64,000 nucleotides of DNA from the NCBI RefSeq assembly GCF_019112545.1, contig NW_025064930.1, positions 210,032 through 274,031 on the forward strand, read 5' to 3'. Source of the stretch: Guyanagaster necrorhizus. Lineage: Eukaryota; Basidiomycota; Agaricomycetes; Agaricales; Physalacriaceae. The notes below the pieces were generated by a model. It searched no databases and was not told the DNA's origin. It saw nothing but the letters and a program-made list of their open reading frames with translations. Every line of letters starts with the position of its first letter. The first letter of the stretch is position 1. Both the position numbers and the translations under genes were made by a program. This document shows positions 56,013 through 64,000 of this stretch, piece by piece.

Positions 56013-59000
56013 ATGCGTCTTGGCTATGCGCTTTCTGACGACGCCGGGGTGCCCAGAGCTGGCTCGGATATCTTGGGAGATGTGATATCGAGCTTTCAAG
56101 AAATATATCTTCTTATCCTGGTGCGAGACGAGCCTTTCTTCTCTCATGTTCGGTCTAACTTATGTATAGGGTACATATTGACGTCGCTGCATGAATCCAC
56201 GGATGGACTGATGGCCCGGCTAAGCATGGTCGGATCCTACTGCAATGCCTTTGGGCGAGATATCGAACATCTCACGGTTGAGGTTACCTATGAGTTCTGT
56301 GCGTGTTCCCAATATCTGCTCTTTTCCACGTTTTCACTATCCTCAGCCTCCACGTCAACATTTTCGATACTTTAAGAACTCAATACGCGATACCCGAGTC
56401 CATCATCGCTCGCCCTACGTTTGAGGGAAGGAAACACGCCTCGGACCTCATTTTCAACTACGCGGGCATCTCTATTTGCGTTTTTGATTACCCGGCGAGC
56501 AGAGCCGGAAGGAATGCCTCGCTGCCATCTACACCACTTCCGCCAATATTAGCAGGAGATAGTTCTACGGCTTTTGATGGGTTCCCTCTAGTATTCGAGG
56601 ACCAATATCTCCAAGTATGCCGTCCTTTATTACTCCTGGACACTTACCAATATTACTGCAGCTCATTTCGACGCTACCTTTGGATGCGAATGTATATGGC
56701 TTGGGTGAAATCATCGCCTCGTCGGCTTTAAACGGGACACTAAAGGGACAATACAAGCGATGTGGGCGCGTGATCGAGCCGAATCTGTGGATGAGAGTCT
56801 GTAAGTTTGTTTCTTCATATTCTGGACACTTGGTGACGAATATGTAGTTGTGGCACTCATCCGTTATATCTCGAACATCGGTTGGGTGGTGAGCCTGCAT
56901 CGCATGAGGTCTTACTCCTTAAGTTAGTAAAACGTCTCTCCGTGAACGTTCTGAACTTATCTTTACTAGTGCCGCTGGAGGAGATATTCTTCTGTTTACT
57001 CCCCAAGACTCACTGCTGTCCGTTCTACAATACCAGTTAATCGGCGGAGTTCTGGACTTTCACTTCTTTTCCGGTCCGAATCCTCAAGACGTTGCGCGAC
57101 AGTACAGCGATCTAGTTGGTCGGCCTCCGTGGCAACCTGTGTAGGCTTCTGGCTTTCACTTATGCAGGTATGCCTGTATTCGTGGCGTCAGAACCAGCCG
57201 TTGATGACGCAAATGGGGATATCTCGACATAAATAATGCACAAATGCAAGTTCAGAAGATGAGAGAAGCCAACGTCCGTTTGGAAGGTAAATAACCGTTG
57301 TCAACTTAGGAGCTAGTGCGTCTTTATGATGTCCTCCTTAGGTATTACTCAATTAACCATTTTTCCTCAGGAATCTTGTCATCAGAAGTGTCCGTCGAAT
57401 TATGTTAAAGGCTCACTTTCTGATCTTTCATTACAGACATCCCTGTCGTCGACGCAGCCATCGCCAAACAGGTCAATAAATCCGACATGGTGAGAGATCA
57501 CTTCTGCAATGTTGCATTTTCTAACAAATCTGACAGTACCTTCCTTACGCCTTCGGTGTTGCTCAGTCTGTCAAGTTCTTCTGTCATGCCCCTTGATGCT
57601 GACAGAAGCCCCAGGGGTATCTTCATGACGAATCCAGACGGCTTCGAATACGTCGGCCAAGTATGGTCCGGATACATGGTGCACTACCGTTATCCCCTCC
57701 AGTCGTGGTTGGCTTGCTGACTTGTTGACAGGTTTTCCCTGATTGGTTTCGGAACAACACCCAGCAGTGGGTGGCGGACAGAGTCACTAGGGAACTGATC
57801 TTTGGAAGGTGTCCACTTTGCCGGCATATGACTTGACATTTGACATGAACGAGGTCAGCACATTCTTTGGTGTACGTCTGTCATCCTTGCTTGTCTGCTG
57901 ATCATTCAATGACGTTCACATAGCGGAACGAGTGCTAATCTGACAAACACTAGTGTCCCGTTCATTCTTCCCGGCCAACCCGGAAATCCTATTTTAGATT
58001 ATCCAGAATGGTGAGCATTGGATCATTTAAGGTTTCGCGTACAGACTTCTATGAGCGAATGCTGATGATGAGATTAGTTACGACCGTGCAGCTTATGCTC
58101 CCAGTGGAAAAATAACTGTTAACGGAACATCGACTTGTACGGTCACCATCAATCAGACTCTCAACCGTTGAGAGATTGATCTCACACTCCGTCGTATACA
58201 ATCCATAATGGTGCATCACGATCATAATATGCCTTCTGCCTGTACTGAACGGCTTGATTAGGATTCGGCAGACTGTCGACTGATAGTGTTGCGACCAATG
58301 CGACGCACGTAAACGGCATAGTCGAGCCCACAACTTGTGGGGCTTGATGGAAGAGAAAGCTACCTACCAAGCGCTGAAGGACAGCTTACCTGGAAAGGGG
58401 CCGTTCGTCATCAGTCGATCGACTTTCACTTCCTCTGGCAAGTGGAGTGGACTGGTCACTGGGTACAAAGATTTCCCTATTACATGTTACTCCGAACTGA
58501 TGTGATTACTGTATAGCTTTGGCGATAATCACTCTCTGTAAGTATAGCAGCCTTTGCTATCGTGCCTGAGGTCACTGATTTGAGACGCACAGATAGCGAT
58601 ACATGTATTACAGCATTCAGGGTATCCAGCAGTTTCAGTTATTTCAGACACCTTTTGTCGGTGCCGATGCCTGTGGATTCAATGGTGTCCCATAGGAACA
58701 TCTTATCACCATGACGACTGACGCATCTAGATAGACGGGAACACTGATGAAGAGCTGTGTAATCGGTGGATGCAGTTAGCTGCATTTCCACCATTTTATC
58801 GCAATCAAAATATCAAGGGTGCAATCTCTCAGAAACCTTACCGCTGGGACAGCGTCGCCAATTGCATCGAAAACCGCTATAGCCGTTCGTTATTCTCTGT
58901 TACTTTATTGGGTAAGCGGTTTTTTGGTACCGGACTTGCTTCTTTCCACACACTGACCTTCTCGTTTCAGTACACCCTGTTCGCGAACGCATCTCTGTAT

Positions 59001-59691
59001 GGTACTTCACCTGTTTGCCCGCTCTTCGGATTTCCGGATGAGCAAGAGCTGTTCGGTGTTGACAAGCAGTTCTTGATTGGACGGGACATTTCGGTGACGC
59101 CCTTATTAGAACCCAACGTCTCTATTGTTGATGGTGGGGACTGTACACCAGTGTCCATACGTAAAGTGTACTAATGGGAATATGGGAGTCTTTCCCGGAC
59201 GTAGTAGTGTCGTATGGGGGGACTGGTACACCCACGAGCTCGTTAATGCGACATCGGGTGGTAACACGAGTCTTTCGGCGCCGCTAGGACATATCAACCT
59301 CCATGTTCGCGATGGAACGGCTATTCTCCTCCACGCAAAAACAGCGTACACCATCGAAAAGACCCATCAAGGACCGTACTTGTTACTTGTGTCTCTGCCC
59401 TCGAACGGCATCGCCTCAGGCTCGGCTTACATTGGTGACGATGTGACTGCTCTGCCAACTCCTAATACAACGTTGGCTTTCTCTGTTTCGGAGAGTAGGT
59501 CAGTCATTACACCTGTTGGGAACTTCAATGTGTCGCGGAGGCTTTGTTCTGTTACGGTCTTGGGTGTGCCAGCTCGGCGCAGCGCCGTGACTCTTGGCGA
59601 TCAAGCACCGTTGTGGGTGTTTCAAAAAACTCTGCAGAAACTTTACTTGATGGAGTTGGACGTGGACCTCGACCACCCTGTCTTTCTTTAG
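56013..59691 (+). pseudogene. Glycoside hydrolase family 31 alpha-glucosidase, decayed
   Basis: Nearly the whole GH31 protein can be read in order but not in one spliced frame. The blocks are: GSYCNAFGRDIEHLTVEVTY (56238), RLHVNIFDT after an intron (56360), PLDANVYGLGE (56665), and GGDILLFTPQ with YQLIGGVLDFHFFSGPNPQD (56970-57090). Next come FMTNPDGFEYVGQVWSG (57620), the nucleophile region (57815-57860), FVISRSTFTSSGKWSG (58410) and GDNHSL, the acid/base region (58523). Then come FQLFQTPFVGADACGF (58640), RNQNIKGAISQKPYRWDS (58800), DKQFLIGRDISVTPLLEPN (59065) and FPGRSSVVWGDWYTHELVN (59190). At the nucleophile the expected GIWLDMNE reads with TGA for Trp and a 7-bp duplication. Further frameshifts occur near 58450. 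The last block ends at 59691. The ancestral enzyme would be a secreted alpha-glucosidase. Confidence 0.82.
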
Positions 59692-60103
59692 TGGTGATGA
59701 AGTCGAGACGATCTGGCACTAGAATACAATCGTAAAGAACGTTTCACATCAAACCTCGACGGACTCGAAAAACTGGTTAGTATCTGTATCTGATGCCCGT
59801 GAATTGCTTTCTGACGTCTATGCTGGATTCGCAGCACACAGGGATTTCTTTTGGTATCGACACCTGATTGACAGTTTCCGCTTGAACCCTGTAGACTGTA
59901 GTATACTAATATGCACCTTGCCTTTCTAATCTTCTTATCTAGCGAGTGATGATCTGGACTGGACCTCGTCCTCGCCGCCCAGAACATTTCTTCTTCTTTG
60001 CTGTTCCCATGATTCGAGCTCGCAATAGTTGAGTAATACATTAATAATCATGACGCATTGGCGATGATTCGAACTACCGCTCTGACTCCCACCACAAATC
60101 ACA

Positions 60104-61049
60104 ATGGGCAAGTTCTACGACGAAATACCTGGATATGTTATGACTATGATCAAGAAACAGCAAATGTTTTGGGTGGCCACTGCTCCATTAAGTGCTGATG
60201 GGCATGTCAATCTGTCATCCAAGGGCGTTGAAGGGACTTTCCACATCATCGACTCTCATACGGTGTGGTACGAGGACCTCAGTGGAAGCGGTAAGTCTCC
60301 ACTCCACGTCTACTTTACCTAACATCTCTCATCATTACTCAGGTGTGGAGACCATATCGCACCTTCGCGAAAACGGAAGGATTACCATTCTATTCAATGC
60401 TTTCGAAGGTCCACCGAGCATTGTCAGACTATTTGGGAAAGGTCCGTAGATTTTTTTTAAAAAATGCTGTACCAGTGTGAATGAACGGTTTTCTTCTGTG
60501 TAGGAAAATTTTACGAATTCGGTACACCCGAGTACAACGCCTTTATCCGCCCCGAGACACGTCATCCTGGATCTCGTGCGGTCATCGTAATCGACGTGCA
60601 CAAAGTTGGGACGGTAAGTGCATGCATGCTATTTCCGTTTTTTTTTTTCCCTTGGGTGTGCTCAGAAGGCGTCACGTCAGTCCTGCGGCTATGCCGTTCC
60701 ATTTTACGAGTTCAAATCGCATCGTACCCGGCTCCTTGAATACGCAGCCAAACGCGAGCTTGCTGATATTGAAGCCGAAGAAACGGAGAGCCCGATATGC
60801 GAGCCCCCTCGGCCGGATAATGGTTTGAAACGGTACTGGATCAAGAATAACTTGACGAGTATCGACGGGTTACCTGGGATGACTACCGGGCAGGATTCTA
60901 CCGACAAGTTCCAAACTAGGGGAAGGGTGTACAAGAAGGATAATGAGAGCGTATCGATGAGAGGCTACTTTAGGCAGGTGGATATGAGATTCGTTCTGGG
61001 ATTTTCTTTGGGAGTGGCGGTCATCACCACTTCAAGATTTCTCATTTAG
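60104..61049 (+). CDS. Pyridoxamine 5'-phosphate oxidase-like (FMN-binding split barrel) protein, tail-anchored
   Basis: Four exons (60104..60290, 60343..60441, 60504..60613, 60666..61049) give 259 aa. The N-terminal MGKFYDEIP, the QQMFWVATAPLSADGHVN strand pair and RITILFNAFEGPPSIVRLFG match the fungal PNPOx-like split-barrel family. They are followed by FYEFGTPEYNAFI and a SCGYAVPFYEFKSHR segment. Members bind FMN and may reduce or oxidise small molecules. True PLP synthesis by this subfamily is not established, so I do not name it PDX3. The C-terminal RFVLGFSLGVAVITTSRFLI is a single hydrophobic helix at the very end, which suggests a tail-anchored membrane protein. This is an addition to the usual soluble fold. 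Confidence 0.82.
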
Positions 61050-61210
61050 TGGTCGACGGAAATAATGTAATTTTATGAACATCGTGGAGTTGAATACAGT
61101 GTACGTTCCGGTGATCCAAGTATGTGAAACAAATAATACAAACCATATGTGCGATGGAAGTATGCTCGTGTGGGAAAAAAAAAAACTGTCTAAGGAAAAA
61201 GCAGGAAGGA

Positions 61211-62506
61211 TTACAATTCTTGTTGCGGACCCGAGACTTCGTTTGGAGCAATTTCCAAAGGCGAGAGACTGGGCGGTGCGGGAGATGAACTAGAAGCATT
61301 CCCAAAGGCGCGGCTTGCGAATGGGTAAATAAACAAGGTCGTGTCGAAGTGTTGCTGATCCTTCCTGAAATCGTCAAATAGTATTTCTCGTTCTTCTTTT
61401 TTTACCTCCTGGTACCATTGCGACATTATGTCCTCTGTGCTGAGATACGGAACCTGATTTACAACGTCAAGAAATGTCGATAAAAGAATAGGAGGATATC
61501 AGAGAATGGCTCACAAAGGACTCTGGCTCGGCCCACGAGATGTCGGTATCAGCTTGAGTGTAATCCCACGAAGGCTCGATCCAAATACTCTTAGCCTGGA
61601 CGTCACTGAAGTCCGAAGAGATAAAGCCATTGCGACCATCGGCCATGCCGCATAGCAAAGATGGAGGAATCAACTGGAACTCTCTCGGGTCCGCAGGCCA
61701 TGAATACGAAAGCTCTTCCGGCTCGAGTAGTTGCATTGGGATGGATGAAACGTCGAAGGAAGAAGGATACGCCGAGGACGAGGAATGATACGTCATGATG
61801 CGGCTCGGGCGACGCTGCAAGTCGTCTCGAGTTTCAAAGACTGGTCCAATTGGGACATCATCCTCGTCTTCGTGATGGACAGCCGGGGGGGCGGCAGGCA
61901 CAGAACCAGGAGGAGGACACGAGGAGGAGCGGCGACAAGGTAGGCTGTGACAGATGGCCGAGTGCGGAGCCAAAGGTGGGTACTCGCCGTTTTGCCTGGA
62001 TCGCGAAGACCGTCCTCGATGCCCCGATTCGGCGTACCCCATCGTGTGGGCCTTCTTTCTGGCGACCCTCGGACTTTTCCTGGGCTCGTGCTTGTAGTCG
62101 GGATAAAGAAGGGCGTGTTCGGTTTTCTCCTGCCCTGTTAACATGTTCCAAGGTTGCTGTTGCGGAGAGGTCATATCGTTCCACAGAGAACCAGCGATGC
62201 GAGATATGTTGTCGTTTCTTTTCGATGGAAGGAAGGAATTTATTTTGGCGGACAAAAGTCGCGACGAAAGAGAATGAACGCGTTACGTGGTAGAGGGATA
62301 TGTCCCGTAAGCTGCCTCCGGGCGTGGGACCTTTTTTGGTTTTCTTTTGAGGGATGTGGTGGCACGTTTGAAAGAACGTCGGAAGAGGAGACGGGGGTAA
62401 TCAATGTAGTGGTCGGGGTAGGCGTGGGAGTTGGCGAGGGGTACGACAAGAAGAGCGAAGGTTGGTAAAACAAAGATATGAGGAGGAGGCGGAGGCTCGG
62501 GATCAT
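61211..62506 (-). CDS. HMG-box transcription-factor-like gene with the frame broken inside the box
   Basis: The C-terminal exon is 61453..61211 and the main exon lies upstream of 61515 (61-nt intron). The protein would start at ATG 62506 with a PTPTPTPTTT stretch, then a MATA-type HMG box beginning HIPLPRNAFILFRRDF. The box continues as NISRIAGSLWN, QQQPWNML and HALLYPDYKHEPRKSPR. Between RRDF and NISRI the frame changes: the first frame ends at a TAA (62242-62240). An intermediate frame reads VRQNKFLPSIEKKRQ, which is what the box should contain. Two single-base shifts (near the TTTT at 62254-62257 and near 62210) would be needed to join them, and no intron can explain both. A regulator of development or mating is the family role. 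This copy may be dead, or the sequence may carry errors. Confidence 0.58.
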
Positions 62507-64000
62507 AGACTGTTCGAACTGAAGCACAGATGGACACCCCCCCGTTAAACGATGTAGAATCAGGTCAAAAGGACGCCGTTTATAAAGAATCCCCAGGACG
62601 TCAGAGTGGAAAATAAGGATGGCCAATGTGCCTTTGTTCGAGTGATCGCTAGGACTGTTTGCCTATTTGAGCACGTTTCCCGTGGACCAACGGAGGGCTA
62701 CATCCGTCTAGACAATGATTATCCACTGATTGTTGTTATGGCACACCGACACTTTAACACCAAGAAGATCGATTCCAACGTGGGGGCCTTAGCCTTGGAT
62801 CGACTTGACCTTTTGAGCACTAGTGAGCACAGGAAATTTGGCACCAATTTCAATCGAGCACATCTCCGATTAGTAAAAAACAACGTGTTTGAAGGACGGT
62901 CAGATTGACGATGAAAAGAACTTTCACGTTGAACGTCCCTCTTTGTCCGCTTAATATAGAATGGGCCCTAAAGACAAGAAAAATGTGGAACCGAGAGTGG
63001 TCTCGCAGCACAGTCGGATGCAGCTGACGGAATCTTTCTGAGAAACTGGAGACCTCATACAGTCTGCACAGAACAGAGTCCACGGCGTTCCGGAATATAA
63101 AGGTAGATTCACCTTCAAATCACGGCCGCGCGACGCCAGTGTTGACAGACAGTGTCCGTTTCATTGTGGATCAATTTTGAATTCATTAAGGGTCAATTAA
63201 AGGAAAAGAACCTGCCTTGAGTAAGTGGTCACACTTAGTACGATAAAGCCCCTGGCTCTCGGCGTACATACTCCCTCGGTGCAGGGTCATATTTTTGAAT
63301 TCGCCACTGATAGACCGGAGTCTTGTTGATTCCGAAGCCTATCGCGACGAGAGGCCCCCCAAAATCACCAGCGAGCCCATCAATGCAATCAATTCGAGAA
63401 CCCGAAATAAGTAACAGTGATGTGAAGCAATCGACGAGGACGAGGAGTGGGATCCTTTGTCCTGCGACATCGTTCGGTACAAGTTCTTTTGGGAACCCTT
63501 CGAAGGCACGGGATGCTGGTTTACCAGAAGTCAACGATGCAGAAGATCATCAGTGACGCTGTGCCGAGGTTAGGGAGAGCCAACATTGTTCTACGCGCTC
63601 AAGCTTTAGCTGTCTCCTAGTGACGGAGAAGTTCGACAGGTAGACTGGAAGCTATCAAGCAATCATGGGTATATAGAGAGGTCAAATTTCGAAGAGGGGG
63701 TATTCCCGCCAAAGAGGTATAAGTTTAACAGATTGGATGGGTGATCAGCCGTGTGCAATCTTGATTTGTTGGAGCCCTGGTAAATATAAGGGTATCCAGA
63801 AATGGGGCAATGAAGTCTGATGCCATGCCAACGCCTCTTCACTGGCATTTGGAGAAAGTAAGTTTCGGACTGAAAACACGACTGCTGCATACTTTGGACC
63901 ACTCTTGTTGCAGGCAGGTTACTTTTACGCAGTGGATAATAGGCCAGACTGAGTACGACGGTCAATTGCTTAAAGGCAGAGGTACGTATGACTACTACTT
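62507..64000. other. Gene-poor right end
   Basis: No gene is firmly supported. A minus-strand frame 63534..63235 (with VIAxGFGINKTPVYQWRIQKYDP-like text) looks protein-like but has no family I recognise and no clear start. The rest is short frames only. Confidence 0.35.

Noticed and set aside
60001..60080. GATTCGAA-containing stretch considered as a tRNA T-loop
   Set aside because: No matching A box, anticodon arm or acceptor stem could be folded on either strand.

Overview
The window is nuclear DNA of a filamentous basidiomycete, most likely an Agaricomycete of the Agaricales type. The evidence is dense short introns (about 45-65 nt, GTNNGT donors), F-box proteins that begin with a Cys-rich tag and a coiled coil, an AA9 lytic polysaccharide monooxygenase, a multi-exon Agaricomycete-style P450, a GH31 alpha-glucosidase, a GT90/CAP10 transferase and a SUV39/Clr4-type histone methyltransferase. 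Exon models were built by hand from splice signals, phase and protein similarity recalled from the families. No search or computation was run, so family names are recognition calls.

Left third (1-31.9 kb): the 3' end of a short-chain dehydrogenase is followed by an F-box gene (858-2495). A second, diverged copy of this block lies inverted at 28.7-31.5 kb, and a short LTR-like repeat lies just inside each arm. Between the arms are a protein-kinase-like gene, a broken serine beta-lactamase-like gene, a peroxisomal 2,4-dienoyl-CoA reductase gene, an intact 12-exon P450, a small unknown gene, a second beta-lactamase-like relic and an AA9 LPMO gene. Just inside the right arm is a 2,593-base tract (25631-28223) without a single CpG. 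It has sharp edges, and its LTR-like copy differs from the left copy mostly by CpG to TpG/CpA changes. It looks like a fully methylated and deaminated, or RIP-like mutated, transposon-derived segment.

Middle (32-45 kb): two unknown genes, a probable F-box-like fragment, a type II haloacid-dehalogenase gene, a GT90 transferase gene and a large gene with a CDCA7-type zf-4CXXC_R1 zinc finger.

Right third (45-64 kb): two paralogous coiled-coil proteins with a C-terminal HPD (J-domain-like) module lie inverted to each other. They enclose NPR3 (GATOR1/SEACIT subunit, TORC1 control) and a Clr4/SUV39-type H3K9 methyltransferase. Then come a GH31 alpha-glucosidase pseudogene with a stop and a 7-bp duplication at its nucleophile site, a tail-anchored FMN-binding split-barrel protein, and an HMG-box gene whose frame is broken inside the box.

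Two probable chromatin-silencing genes (a CDCA7-like zinc-finger protein and an H3K9 methyltransferase) lie within 11 kb of each other on the same window as the CpG-erased tract. A functional link is only an inference. Long gene-free stretches (9.5-14.0, 16.1-19.4, 23.5-25.6, 39.7-42.2 and 62.5-64.0 kb) hold little that I can support.
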